Source: Reticulitermes speratus (taxonomy: Eukaryota > Arthropoda > Insecta > Blattodea > Rhinotermitidae). Taken from it: a stretch of DNA of 64,000 bases. The notes beneath the pieces are model-generated. The model did not search any database, was not told where the DNA came from, and saw only the letters and a program-made list of their open reading frames with translations. A program made the position numbers and the translations under genes. The first letter of the stretch is position 1. Each line of letters starts with the position of its first letter. Shown here one piece after another: positions 10,487 through 22,592 of the stretch. The stretch lies in the NCBI GenBank assembly GCA_021186555.1, contig JAJKFL010000013.1:17291243-17355242 (forward strand), read 5' to 3'.

Positions 10487-10668
10487 TTGTCTGTTTGAGA
10501 TATGAGTTTCTCGCGGCAGGGACCGCGATGAAGGCCGTCTTCACAGTGTTGTTGCCTTGGAGTGTGGTAGAAATTTACGAACAGTACGATGGAATCTACT
10601 GCTGCCATTTTCAGGGTTTTTAAATGTTTACCAGACTACAAGGCGTCACATCCCAGAAGAAAGTATGC
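10487..10668 (+). mobile_element. Palindromic repeat family E copy, diverged
   Basis: The right end ACCAGACTACAAGGCGTCAC followed by ATCCCAGAAG matches the right end of other E copies (their spurious translation reads YQTTRRHIPEE). The left part around GAAGGCCGTCTTCACAG is strongly diverged. Confidence 0.5.
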
Positions 10669-11293
10669 TACATTGTGAGAGGTCTTCCAACCCATATGCG
10701 CCAAGACTATTCATTGTTTCATGTTTGTATTCCGTGTTGCGACGACTGAAAGACATGCTTGAATGTTTAAAAGTGTTCATATACAGGCATATTCGGAGGA
10801 ATGGACATTTTTTAAGACCTTCAGTGTTCGGTGTTTAAGAATATTGGTTTTAGTAATTAGTAACCACATGGAGCAGAGTCTCCCACGAGGCGGGCGTAAG
10901 AAATGCCGTGCCATTTTGTGAAATCTGACATTTTTGTTACTATGTGCTAATAACTCGCTACCAGATGAATCCAGCCCAAAACCCTGTGTGTTTAAGATAT
11001 GCATTAACGCATATTCCGGTATGCTGTGTTCTGTTTATGGTGTAATGATGTATATGTGGCCGAGTGTGGTTGTATTTTAGCGGTAATGCCCTCCCGTGAT
11101 TCGGAACATCCGATTGTCGAACGTTTTGAGCATTCGTAGGAGGGGGGCAGAACAGTCTCAAGATACGAGGCTTTAAGAAACATTGGTGTGGGTCACAGTC
11201 AGAGATAGATAACTAACTTAATGGGTTTTTGTTCAGAACAAGCAGTTGTACATTTTCATGGGTCTCATATTTGTTGCCATTAGTACGTGACTG

Positions 11294-11413
11294 GATGACC
11301 TTAAGGAAAATAAAAGATACTGGAAATTGAAAGAGGAAGCACTAGATCGCACCCTGTGGAGAACTCGCTTTGGAAGAGGCTACGGACCTGTCGTAAGACA
11401 GACTACAGAATGA
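11294..11413 (+). pseudogene. LINE polyprotein C-terminal fragment
   Basis: An open frame without ATG reads DDLKENKRYWKLKEEALDRT, continues with LWRTRFGRGYGPVVRQ and TTE, and stops at TGA 11411-11413. I recognise this as a recurrent C-terminal tail of a retroelement polyprotein in insect genomes; this is from memory. No upstream domain is detectable, so it is a 5'-truncated or decayed copy, though these 39 codons are intact. Confidence 0.55.
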
Positions 11414-11748
11414 ATGAGTACGTGACAAACGGGATAGGCTATCGTACGTAACCGTCTGCACTTTCAGTTAGCGAACTTTTTCGGGCCTGCGAAAGATGGA
11501 AAGGAACCCTGGCAGTTCAGGATATAGCGTAACGCGAAACTTACATGATTGATACATATCGCCTGTGCTGAGAACACGGAAAGGATTTCCAAGGATCAAA
11601 ACCATTCTTGATCTTCCTGGTATTACGCTTCCCACTGCAGTGTACCTTATGTTGATGGGAATGGTGGTGGTAACGACCAGTAGCAACAGGCGCTTTGGGC
11701 TGATTGACATAAGCCATGTGGGGATATAAGGTGAATATAACAGTAGGC

Positions 11749-12037
11749 GGTGGGCCGGGATAGCGTAGTCGGTATAGCGACTCGCAACGAGCTGGACGGT
11801 CCGGGTATCGAATTCCGGTGGGGACGAGATTTTCAGCACCCGTCCAGACCGGCCCTGGGGCCTACCCAGCCTCCTGTACAATGGGTACCGGGTCATTCCC
11901 GGGGGTAAAGCGGACGGGGCGTGGCATTGACCACCCACCCCCTTCTAGCGCCGAGGTTAAAGAAAGAGTAGAGCTATACCTCTACTCCCCCTGGGCCTTC
12001 ATGGCCTGTTCTAGGGTGAACTTTGTACCTTTTGCTT
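11749..12037 (+). mobile_element. SINE family A copy 2, nearly full length
   Basis: A perfect 13-bp target duplication TATAACAGTAGGC flanks it (11736-11748 and 12038-12050). The head has ATAGCGTAGTCGGTATAGCG (A box) and GGTATCGAATTCC (B box). The body contains CCGTCCAGACCGGCCCTGGG, ATGGGTACCGGGTCATTCCC, GGTAAAGCGGACGGGGCGTG, CGCCGAGGTTAAAGAAAG and the near-palindromic tail GTAGAGCTATACCTCTAC. This is the best reference copy of family A here. Confidence 0.92.
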
Positions 12038-12050
12038 TATAACAGTAGGC

Positions 12051-13207
12051 AGATGGGAAGCGTCAAGTGCCGCGATTCCTGCCATCCGTGGGACTTCGTG
12101 CCGTGACCTGTATAATGTTTGTGACGCTTTGTTGCGGCATCAGACTGGCGTAAGAAGACGGTCTGGCAGTTTTCGAGTGGCGATGTGGGTGAAATGTACG
12201 GAACGTAGGCCGTTGTATGAGAAGCGTAATTATGTGGTTATATGGGTGATCTGGTGTCGGTATTTCGCCTGACAGTTGACTGCAAGACTTCGTTCATAGC
12301 AGCCGACAATTTGCTCCGTCCTCCATAGTGCAGTAGTACAGCGAGGGAATTTTGAGTTTTATAGTCTTGTATTGAATTGGACGATCCAAATGAATTGTAG
12401 ACTAAATTGGTCAACATGGTCTTTACATGAAGACCCAGCTACGTTTTTAGATACATTCTGACATTTATATACTCACTGTTTCGAAAAACATTTGTAATGA
12501 AAATTTTAGGATTAAAGTGAACTTCTGCGTCATGTAATTTTTATAGAAAGTTATCGACGTGATGACCATCGAATACTAAAGTGGGCTTCATGATTGTGAA
12601 AACGTGCCTGTTTGCGACACGCTGTGCACTTTGACAGCCTTTTGTTTTTAAATAGCGTTGCGCCAAAAAATCTGTAAAAATTGAATGAAATATGACGTCG
12701 AGTGTTGCGTGTTGGAGATTCCATTTATACTCGAGAGTGTATTCGATTGACTTACCCAAGTGAACCGGAGCTGTGTGATGTATTGAACCTTGCTAAAGTG
12801 CGCGTACGTTGCCCGGAGTTTTTCCAGAACTAAACTGCATTGGAATAATAAAATTCTTGCTTCTTTACTTCTTGCAACCGTTAATCCGTTATTCGTATAC
12901 GCATTTTTAATTAACTTCGTCTATCGATCATAAATGAAAATGTAAACTCATTGTTATTTGTTCAGTTTCCTACCGCGGACCTGTTGGAGAACGTAAACTA
13001 ATGTATGAAATGTACTTCATACTCTTGCCAAGTGTAAAGTTGTCGTTGGCCGTTAAAGCGATGTGCAAGCATACATGACTGAAGTTTAATTTTGTAATTT
13101 GAGTGACGTTTCTTCGTGAAAGTTATAAGAAAGGTATTATGTATTGTGAAATTTACGAGAGCGGCAACGTTTTGGACGATATTAACGCGAACAGATTGCT
13201 TCAGCAC
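12051..13207. other. Intron DNA, nothing recognised
   Basis: No exon or repeat family is recognised. The sequence is unique-looking with many CpGs. Confidence 0.4.
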
Positions 13208-13218
13208 AGTAACTGGTA

Positions 13219-13481
13219 GCCGATCCCAGTGGCCGCGCGGTCTAAGGCGTGGGTCTACGGCCGGTCGCTTGCTGGGATTGTGGGTTCGAATCCCGCCGGG
13301 GGCATGAATGTCTGTCTCTTATGAGTGTTGTGTGTTGTCAGGTAGAGGTCTGTGCGACGGGCTGATCACTCGTCCAGAGGAGTCCTACCGAGTGTGGTGT
13401 GTCTAAAGTGTGTGATCGCGAAACCTCGAAAAATGAGGAGGCCTAGGCCCCGTAGGGGCTGTCGAGCCATAAAAAAAAAAT
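13219..13481 (+). mobile_element. SINE family B copy 2
   Basis: The head CCGATCCCAGTGGCCGCGCG and GGTCTAAGGCGTGGGTC with B box GGGTTCGAATCCC are preserved. The body has GTTGTCAGGTAGAGGTCTG and CTCGTCCAGAGGAGTCCTAC, and the 3' end is GGGGCTGTCGAGCCAT plus A10. Flanks AGTAACTGGTA (about 13208-13218) and AGTAATGGTA (13482-13491) look like a target duplication with a one-base gap. Confidence 0.88.
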
Positions 13482-13522
13482 AGTAATGGTACATGGAAGT
13501 TTGCTGTAAGAAACACTGGACT

Positions 13523-13803
13523 CTGGACCTTTCCGTGGCTCAGGCGGTTAGTCGCCGACCTCTCTCCGCGGAGGCCCGGGTTCGATCCCGGGTCCGTCCA
13601 TGTGGGATTTGTGGTGGACAGAGTGGCACTGGGACAGGGTTTTTCCCGAGTACTTCGGTTTTCCCCTGTCAGTCTCATTCCACCGGTGCTCCATTACTCG
13701 GAGAAACAAAAAACACTAATCATCTGAAGATGATTAGTTTGCACAATAAGCCTTAAGGCTGCGGTGCGTCCTTAGCATCTGCTGCGGGGCCCTTCACCAT
13801 AAA
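13523..13803 (+). mobile_element. SINE family C copy 1
   Basis: A perfect 12-bp duplication AAACACTGGACT (13511-13522 and 13804-13815) flanks it. The head has CGTGGCTCAGGCGGTTAGTC and a B box GGGTTCGATCCCGGG. The body includes GTGGCACTGGGACAGGG, CCCGAGTACTTCGGTTTTCC, CATTCCACCGGTGCTCC and the 3' end GCTGCGGGGCCCTTCACC with an A tail. The other copy is at 53833-54126, minus strand. Confidence 0.92.
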
Positions 13804-14121
13804 AAACACTGGACTTTCTTTTGTTAACGTCAGATGCTCGTGGAATGATATATTTTGACGTTATACGCATTTTATTTACTGCTGTGGCGTCACATGCACA
13901 TGCCTCAGGCATAGACCACTTAACACGTTTAACGGCGTATTGTTGCTTAACGGCGAACCATTGAGGACAGAACGTTGTATTATGTACGAGTACCTTATGT
14001 TATGATGTAGACAGGGCGGGAGAAGAAATTAAACTGGGAAAGAATAATTTTATATATTAGAGGAAAGATGTTAAGGATCCTATAGGCATTTTGGGTAGGG
14101 CCACGTTAGGAGCCACACTTT

Positions 14122-14240
14122 TCTTCCTCGTCCTGCCCCTCAAGCGCTACAGTCCGTTGTAGATCTTGGCTTCCAATACCGTCATCCTCCATTTTTGACG
14201 GTCTCTGGCCATTGCGTGCCTGTTTTTAGGCGCGTTCGCA
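14122..14240 (-). mobile_element. LINE 3' end fragment
   Basis: The reverse complement contains CAAGATCTACAACGGACTGT followed by AGCGCTTGAGGGGC, matching bases 1-30 of the window at most positions. The stretch toward 14240 (TCCATTTTTGACGGTCTCTG) continues the same element type. There is no coding potential. Confidence 0.5.
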
Positions 14241-15564
14241 AGATTGTGAAAAGCGACAATTAGCTTCGTCATGTCTGTCCGTCCGCCCGCATGGAACAAA
14301 TCGACTCCCACTGGACGGATTTTTATTAAATTTGATATTGAACTATTTTTCGAAAATCTGTTGAGAAAATTTCAGTTTCATTAAACTCAGGCAAGAACAA
14401 CGGGTACTTTACAGGAAGACCTATGTATGTTTATGATAATATGTTTATGATAATAATAGAGAAAAACAATACACATTTTATGTTCAATAATGTTTTTCCG
14501 AAAGTGAGATAATGTGGAAAAATATGGTAGAGCTATCAGGCCAGAGTTGATAATATAATATGGCGCATGCGCTCTGCATAAGTCTACAGACATACACCCA
14601 GAATATGTAATACTGTTTTTTCACGGCAACAATGGTTACGTGAACGCGCCTCAGTACATTGCCTCTCTTGTTTATTTTCATTATCTTTAAATCATCTTCA
14701 ACCTCGTCCCTCCCTCTTTTACGTGGTCTTGCTAGGAGCCACACTTACCGAACAAACTGCCAAAATGGGGCTCTTCGTAGTACGTATGAAACGCGTTAAG
14801 TGCGGTTTTGAATATAAAGGGAACACCTGGCCCCTAAAGTAAAAGAGACGGCTGTACTACAGGATCGATCTAGCTGTGTCCCAGGGCAACGGGTTGCTAA
14901 GGCGACTGAAATTTTTGGACTTGGGACAGATGAATAGGAATTAAGCAGAAATAACAATAGAAGACATGTGTGGTATGGAAACCCAAGTTCAGTATGGATT
15001 TGATTCAGCTTCAGGTACTGTACATTTAGCCTCACCGTCAGAATGTAATTTGTATTGCTCTGCCTCTGCCACTTCGCATTCTGCATTTCGTGATCAAATC
15101 CCGTAAGTGGTTAGGCTACCTAGCTTCTCTGTCCTTAGAGGCGAATGTCCAGGTCGGTGTTTGTCAACATCTCCACGTGTTGGAGGACTGAAATGTCGAT
15201 TACTGTCTCCACACACATAGAATGTCTTGTTAAAATTCTCCGCCGTTGTGGGTTTGATGACTCAGTGCCTCATGTAACTTGTCTCTCAGTTGGTCCGTTT
15301 ATCTGCCATTTTTATGCCATATCTTGTCTTCCCTTATAACTTCGGTTGCAGTACTTGATGGCGGTAGAAGGTGTGTTACGTCTTCAGCCTCATTGTATCT
15401 ATTGGGCTGAGGTTTGGAATCCACGCGGTTCTGCTCTCTTCTCGAGCTTAACTTGCACGTAACTAGGTATTTATTTGGAGTGAAGAATTTTCGTAAGGAG
15501 TTGCAGACAGAAAAACACATTTGTGGTTAGTACGTCACCCTGCAAGTGTTGCGGTTTAAGATAG
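14241..15564. other. Intron DNA, mostly unassigned
   Basis: The stretch 14270-14385 (GTCTGTCCGTCCGCC ... GACGGATTTTTATTAAATTT) resembles a widespread insect repeat that carries a GACGGATTTNNAT core; a similar core is at about 47420-47450. The string TAGGAGCCACACTT occurs twice (14107 and 14733). No exon is recognised. Confidence 0.35.
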
Positions 15565-15572
15565 GTTGAAGG

Positions 15573-15734
15573 CATGGGTCCAAAAATTTTCCAAAAATCT
15601 GTGAGCAAACTGAAATTCTAGTCACCAGAAGAGTGATCTAAAGCGAGTTCCTTACTGAGGCCATAGAAGTATTACGCGCCATCGTGAAAGGTTTAGTCAC
15701 ACGGTCGACCTGGCGCCCGGGATTTGCACCCCTG
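15573..15734 (-). mobile_element. M1 hAT-like miniature element
   Basis: It runs from CATGGGTCCAAAAATTTTCC to GGATTTGCACCCCTG with internal AGAGTGATCTAAAGCGAGTT and CGTGAAAGGTTTAGTCACAC diverged from other copies. No clear 8-bp duplication remains, so it is older than the copies at 10049 or 60194. Confidence 0.75.
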
Positions 15735-16198
15735 GCCAGGATTACCGCGCTATGCGTACATTTCGTCACATTTTGTTGTGATAATGGAGGTTTACGAAGA
15801 CGGAGTCAGGAAACGCAACACAAGCTTTTTCCGTGAGAATCGCTAAAGGCCCGAATGCAGATTGAAAAGGAAACGCCAAGCACAGCCCTGGCCGTTGTCT
15901 GAATGCCACAGCGTACGTGTACCAGGTGAATGTAAATGTGTGCAGTTGCGCGGGTTAATTGTTTTTGAAGGGCGGGGCACTGTTGAAGTTCATAATATTG
16001 TCTTACACTATTCTTTGTCGGCATTGCTGTTTGTGTGACGCGTTCTGTGCACAAAGAACGCGAACTAAACTTAGTGTAGGGACCTCCTGTCTTGTCTCCA
16101 TCTGCACGTATAATGGCCGAAACTGCTTGATGGATTACTGTACTGGAAGTCAGCACTGGAAATTGTCCTGCGAAATGTAACTTTCTTGCGTGTCGAAC

Positions 16199-16586
16199 CA
16201 CCCGTGGGCACCCAGAATTTTTGATTGGGGGGGCTGACCCTGAGGCTATATATAATTTGTTTGATTTCGAAAATTATGTTAAAAAATCATGCCATATAAC
16301 ATGACACAGTCTGCAACTGCAGTTGTATACATACGAATATAACTACATATTCCATGACTCAATCACAGTGTCCTATTTTCTTGTTTTTTAAATTTTATTA
16401 CTTTAGTTTTCAAAATTCTAATGTACTAGTCATCAGCTGATTTCAGTGGCTAATTTCGGCTGAAGGCTAAAGCACGTAAAACTTCTGATATCATAACATC
16501 TACAAAATTGTTTTTTTTTTAAATTTCGGTTTTGGGGGGTTTGGGGGGGCTGCGGCCCGGCAGCCCCCCCTTGGGTGCGCCCCTTG
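16199..16586. mobile_element. hAT-like non-autonomous element, 388 bp
   Basis: The left end is CACCCGTGGGCACCCAG with GGGGGGGCTG about 20 bases in. The right end, reversed, is CAAGGGGCGCACCCAAG with GGGGGGGCTG at the same distance. Flanks TGTCGAAC (16191-16198) and TGTCTATC (16587-16594) agree at 6 of 8 bases, a hAT-sized target site. The interior is A+T rich with no reading frame of note. It is not related to M1 beyond its ends. Confidence 0.75.
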
Positions 16587-16594
16587 TGTCTATC

Positions 16595-19500
16595 AATAAT
16601 CTTACGGGCTTGACAGCCGAATCGGTTTCGATTTTCGGCATGGCTAAGGATTTTTTCTTCTCTCCAAAGTGTCCAGTCCGGCTCTCGGGCCCACCTAGCC
16701 TTTATTCAGTGGGTGTTGGGGGGGGGGGTTCTTACCGCGGACGTAAAGCGGCTGGTCTAAGACGTCGCTGATACCTGTTTGCCAGGGAAATAAATTGTGA
16801 TGCCTTTGCACTTAGAACATGTGGTTTCTTGTACATGTTATGTCCATAAAACGATAAGACAGTGCCGGCAATGGAAGTAGCCTGACTGAAAAATTGAACC
16901 GATTTAAACAATGCATTGTGTACGTAATTTAGTTGAATTATGATGGAACATGACTGTATGCGCAGTTTGCGTTTAGTGCATGAAGGGAAGGTACATTGCA
17001 TAGATGATGTCCTGATCGAACTTCGGTGTGGGAAGTTTATCAGACGGTGTAGGGGCGAATTTGTATTTAGTCCGTGTTAGTTCACCGTGTCAAGGTTTAT
17101 AAAAATCTATTAAAGTAGCTGGCCTTTAATTTATATACATAAAACACAAAAATTAATGTAGTGAAGTTAATTTATGCAGTTTGTTGATATCCGCTGTCTT
17201 TTTCTGCGTATTTAACGAAAACTAATGTGTAACTGTACATGCAGTCAACGATAAATTGACGACCTTTATCTTTGTGGTGTGTGTTGCGTTTAATGAACTT
17301 AAAGGAAAATTAATTTGTACATCTGTGCGGTATAATACACAGAGCCGAGGAGTGGAATATGGTTTCGGTGTTTTGCTCATGCCTGGCTGTCAGCAGTAGA
17401 TTTTTGTATGTTCAGCAAACGAAAATGAGGATTGTAGAGTGCGAATCGAGAAGAGCACATTTGTAAATTCTTTGTTCTGCATTCAGGAACGAGTACGCGT
17501 TGCTACTTCAGTAATGGCGTGGACCGTTACTAATGGTACCTGGCGTGGTGCAAGGCCTACTGCCTGCCGACAAGGTTACAGTTACCTGGAGAAGTATGGT
17601 TTTGTAGTCTGTAACGTGACTGCTGATAGGAGAGGAGGCCTTGTTTCTTAGAGTTCGAATTAGGGGCAGTGATAAATGACATGTTTGAGATAAAACACAC
17701 CACAAGCTGCTGTAGTGATGGAAAGAATTCATTTGTAAAGGGGACAAGTGAGATACAGGCTTCAGCTCAGACAGCATTTTCTTGTTTGAAGTTATCATGC
17801 GGTCATGTCTGTAGCAGTGGATAGTATGTACTGTGTTGCGTAAAGAAACTGTTTTGCCTATGTAATTGCGCGCGATTTCCAACATTTTTGCAAGAGTTTG
17901 TCCAAAATGGGAGAACTGTTACTAATACATGTGTGAAGTGTGCCTGTGTCAGCGTATTATCTAGAATAGTCAAGTAAAAACACTGGGATACATTAAAAAT
18001 GCTGTCAATATGGGTTACTTTAGAAATGTTACCTTTTTTTTGATAGCACGTAATGAACTCACCTGTCGTATTCCTTAAAAGATCCTATGAAGAAAACAGT
18101 CCGATAGTTGGAAAACCCCAGTTTTTGTCATGTGTGTGTGTTAAGGTAGGTACTACGTTCCTTGCTGTCATGTCGATTGTTTTGGCAGTGGTATTTTGAA
18201 TTTGGTATGTGTACATGTACTCCGTCGGTTACTGCCTGATTGTTCTTGTAAACTGCATGAAATACGAAGTTAAAGACTGCAGATGTCGGAGGTGTACAGG
18301 ACTGATAAATAGTTTTCATTTGTTTTTAGAGAACCAAAAATTTGCCCGTGGGGCTGAAGAGCGCTTGAATAGCGTTACCATGACAACCATGAATAGAGTT
18401 AACCATGACAGTCATGGATTTATTAGTATGAAATATCGTTGAAACATTTGTCAGAGGGTGCCAGTGTCTTTCTGGGCACTGGTTTGTGCCATTACGCCTT
18501 TGTTTTACTCACTTTCCGTTAATGCAATTTTTTTGTTTCGAGGGTGTTCGTATTGGCCCATGTGTATGACGATAAATTGTGCATTATAAACGGAATGTGT
18601 TCTGATGTATTTTAAGAAATTAGTTCCATGCTTCCCTGACAAGCAAGTAAACTTGCAGCAGGGCTGTCTGAAAATGAGCCGCGTGTATGAAATAGCGCAT
18701 TCAGCACGTCACATGGTTATTAATGAGCTGAGTGTTTGGAAGACATGAAACGTAATGGTTTCAGGGGAGTTGTGTTGCCTATCACATTCTGCATCGTCAC
18801 CCACTCAGCGCCTCTCTGCTACGTACTGGTTTCTTTTCATTTGAATCGTTTATAGTGTGAACTGTACATCAGCGTTCGTTACTTTGATGTTCTTCTTCTC
18901 GGAGATTAATTTAGGACGATCGCACCATTTGTATTGAATTCATTAGCCCTTCAGGTTGATGACTGGATCTGTTACCGTTAATTTGACAAAACACTGAATA
19001 TTGAATGACGGCTGAATGTCTCTGCCCACAGCTGGAGTTCTTATGTTGACATTGACCTGAACACTGCTAATAAGCATTACATTAACGCAGCTCGATCATT
19101 AAGGTATGCCATATCGTTTAACGTACGGGGTTTTTGTCGTGACTTCCAACAGTCTCCCGTTGCTTTATTTATGTACGATGCTTTATAAAACTCTTTATAA
19201 GGAGGCGCTTTCTGTGATGAGTTACATTACGTTCAGATTTCAAGACCACGTGAAGTAGTAATGTCATTCGGCAAGAGGAAGTATACAAACAGTTCTGGTA
19301 TACTTAGCTTCGTTTTACTCTGACATATTAGATTCGTCACTTTCCTCGAGGGCATAGATATGTCAGTAATTTTCCTTTGCGTTCTAAGATGGATATGCGG
19401 CGAGGAAAGGAATCGGTCTGTCATAATTCCTGGAGGGACTGGAGAGAATCACGACCCCTTAGTTGGGATAGGCGGTATCGGGGACAAGAATCGGAACCAG

Positions 19501-21111
19501 GGTTTCCCGAACACAACTCAGGAGTTCTACCCACTCGGCCTGGACGTTGGGACATTAATTAATTGTTGAAAAAATCAGTTTTGTTGTCACATATGAGATG
19601 CAGAACACCTTTTCGGTAAGTCATTGATACGGAACTGCATGTTTTTGTAAGTAGTCTGTAGTCGAGGTGGCATAGGCCTGCAAGGCGCACAGTCGAATCA
19701 CTTGCTGCGAGGGCCATGCACTTGTCTGGGTTGTTGAACTCTGACGAACGATGTTCTTTGTGTGAAGTTATGATGTTTCCGCAAGCTTTGTGTCAATAAT
19801 GCAGAACGTTTGGTGGCCGCTGTTTGTAAAGCATGTATCTCCGGAGATCAGTACCAGCCGATTTCATGTACTTCTGAATTCTTTACCACCATAGTGAAGC
19901 ATGATACATTATTTTGCGACTAGACCTGGTGGCTGTTATGTGGTTGAATATGAATTGTATTCATTTGAAATGCAGCGGACATGCTTTTTCAGCTACATAG
20001 CGGCATTTGCCTAGAAGACGTGAGGAACCTCGCGACACAGAGTTTACCTGGTTATGAACCCCGTATATTCCGAATTCAGAGCAAGAGTGATAACCGCTAT
20101 GCCAAAAGTTTAATCGAATACCGCCATCATAGGTGTATGGAGGATTCACACGTGGTTCTTCGTATTTGGTCGTCGGTCGTGTATGTACAAGGACTGGTAC
20201 GTGTAACTGAAGATTGGAGTGTGCATAATACAGTCTGATAATTTTTAACTGGAGAACATCCCGATGTGCGGACACGTAACTAAAAGTTCCACACAAAGTA
20301 AAGGTATGTCATTTTTTCCCCTTTAGTTACAATTTAGTCTATTTTATGTGAACGTGTAGCATTGTTTCTTACGTTACGGATGTGGAAGGAAGGGGTCGTG
20401 TTACAATTTAAGGTACTGTCCCGAAAGAAACCGGAGTCAAAATAGGGTGTATTCGGACCAAGGTTTAGATCCGGGACATCCGTTAATACGAAGCAGGGCT
20501 TTGGTGCTGGGAGTGTAGGTAGAATGTAGAGATTAGGAAAGCATCCAGTATTTTGGCAAGGAATACCTCGGAGGAAAGCCACTTGAAGACCGAGGAGGGG
20601 AGGATAACATTAAGATAGGCGTTGAGATTAATTTTGGGGATGTGAGGTAGGGTAAGTGGCTCAGGATTATGTTTGATAGCGGAATTTGGTATTGTGTTGA
20701 ATATCCAGTTTCTGCTATCAGGGAGCCATTAGTTATCGTTGTGGAAATTTTGACTCCTCTTTTATGGCCTTAGCTGTGCCCGTAACGTTTGTAGGTTCCC
20801 AGGTGTTAGTTATCAGTGGTGACGACTTTTTTGCTGTGTTTGTGTTTTGTTTCTGTTTGGGGATTGGTATATACATTTTGTATCCTGTTGGTTTTTGTAC
20901 AGACTGCGGACGTCAGTTACGATCATTGCCCTTCTCTCACGGACGAAGAAGTGACGACTTAAGTCTTTCGCAGGCCTTCCTACCTGCAGTATTTGTCGAT
21001 TGTTTTTCATTGTGAGGCTTCAGTTCGCGCAGTCGACAAAATTTTGTACGGTGACGCCAAATATGTACGGGTTCTTAGAATAGAGCTTACCTTTTACCTT
21101 ACCGTGTCAGC
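16595..21111. other. Long intron stretch without recognised elements
   Basis: I find no exon, SINE or terminal-repeat element in this 4.5 kb. It has a G9 run near 16721-16729, a short doubled motif ACCATGACANNCATG at 18378-18418, and unexplained short frames (for example 17508-17885 minus). Possible SINE-like traces occur at 19420-19560 but are too diverged to call. Confidence 0.35.
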
Positions 21112-21169
21112 CTTCTGGCGCCTGCAGTTGGATGGTTCCTAGATTTTTGGAAAATTTATGGACCCTTGT
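21112..21169 (+). mobile_element. M1 fragment, 3' half
   Basis: CTTCTGGCGCCTGCAG ... CCTAGATTTTTGGAAAATTT and ATGGACCCTTG match the right part of the M1 copy at 45526-45666. The left half is missing. Confidence 0.6.
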
Positions 21170-22300
21170 TGATGTGACGTGTCTTTAATTTTAATACAAG
21201 ACGAGGATGTTAACTCTTATATTCCAAAGATGGTGAGACCTAGGGCTGGTAATATGAATTATGTTTGTAGACCGTGATTCACGCTGAACAGTGTGAGAGA
21301 TGGGTTGCACAGAACCTAAGCCGTTATACCGGTCGGCGAGTCAAAATTTCAGAGACGCCGATTTGGAGAGCGATTCAGCATGCGGTGCCTTGCCTGGGTT
21401 CTAGCAAGGATCCTTGGCGTGCGCCATTAAATGCCCTTCACATGTTATGTGCAACAAGAAACTGTCAGTAGCGTTGTCACCCAGTGACTGGTGGCCGTGG
21501 TACCAGCCCTACCCTGCTAATGCCACGCGCAGCAAAGCGATCTGCTGCTGTCGCAATTACGTGGAGTGAAGACGTTTCCGCATTCCTGAGGACACTCCTG
21601 GAGGTGCTGTGTTTTTGGTTCGCAAGAAGGGTGTAGAGTACCATCATGTTAAATGGTTGCCTTGACCCGCAGGTTGCGATGGGGAGGCGGCCCTCCAGGT
21701 ATGGTGACGGGTGACGGAAAATGCGTTTCGTAACAGTAACAGGCATCCAGTAACGGGCAGTCCTCAAGCTCGGGTTGGAAGGCGAGCCAATAATCGTTGA
21801 TCGTATAAAAAAAGTAACATATTGTGAAATGTTCGGACCTATTGGCTTTAAAAAGTTCTGACGGAAAACGTGAAGAGCGGAGACCTCTTATGAGACCTAG
21901 ACGAACATGGGGGAGTATTACAGTGGAATTCAAAAAAACAGTAAACACTTTCAGATATCCATGAAGCAGTAAACATACACTTGAGAGCACATTCTTATCT
22001 TCCCTTCGATAAGCTCTGAATGTTTATTTAAATTTCCGCCGCAAATTCATTCCATTCCCTTCCGTCATGTTACACAAATGTCTCCTGCACAGAAAAGGGA
22101 TTTTTTCGTTTTCCACTTCGCGAAAAAAGATGCAGTGACAAGTGTTCAGTGTGAGTGTTTTGGACGCTACAGAAAGGACCGAATACCGTCAGTCATTTTA
22201 CACCCGGGTTAAATAAAGGCTGTGTCTGTCAGTGGAAGAGTCCAGGTCGCACTCGGCGTCACTGAAGGAAGACTGCAGCATGTAAGGGAAACTGTAGCGT
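21170..22300. other. Intron DNA with a recurring motif
   Basis: ACGCGCAGCAAAGCGATCTG and GGAGTGAAGACGTTT at 21523-21572 recur in shorter form at 23783-23831 (ACGCGCAGCAAAGTGA ... AGAGTGAAGTCGTTT). This may be one unnamed repeat in two copies. The rest is unassigned. Confidence 0.35.
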
Positions 22301-22592
22301 AAGGTGGCCATACGTCCTGTTTTTCACTGTCGCGTCCCGTTGTCCCGACGAATATAAAACGGGACGAAGATTGTAAGCGAGCCTCAGGATCCATCACAGC
22401 ATTCATGTTCACATCATTAACACTGGTACACATACTTGTATAACTTTTATTGTTAATTTAGAGGTTTCGAATAAGTAGGTTATCTCAGTTTCATTGTGAT
22501 GTTTTGTCCGTTTGAAGTATCGTTTTCACCGTCATGGTAAAGTGTCTCCTCCCCCCCCCCTTTTTTTAAATTTTACAATTCTGGTCACCCTT
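22301..22592. mobile_element. hAT-like element, GTCCCG type
   Basis: The left end AAGGTGGCCATACGTCCTG and the right end, reversed (AAGGGTGACCAGAATTG), are inverted relatives. Internal GTCGCGTCCCGTTGTCCCG and AAACGGGACGAAG are the hallmark blocks also seen at 3090-3183. A C10-T7 tract sits before the right end. I could not find a clean 8-bp duplication. Confidence 0.6.

Noticed and set aside
18450..18480. Small hairpin GCCAGTGTCTTTCTGGGCACTGG
   Set aside because: It is short, single and without further context; such hairpins are expected by chance in 64 kb.
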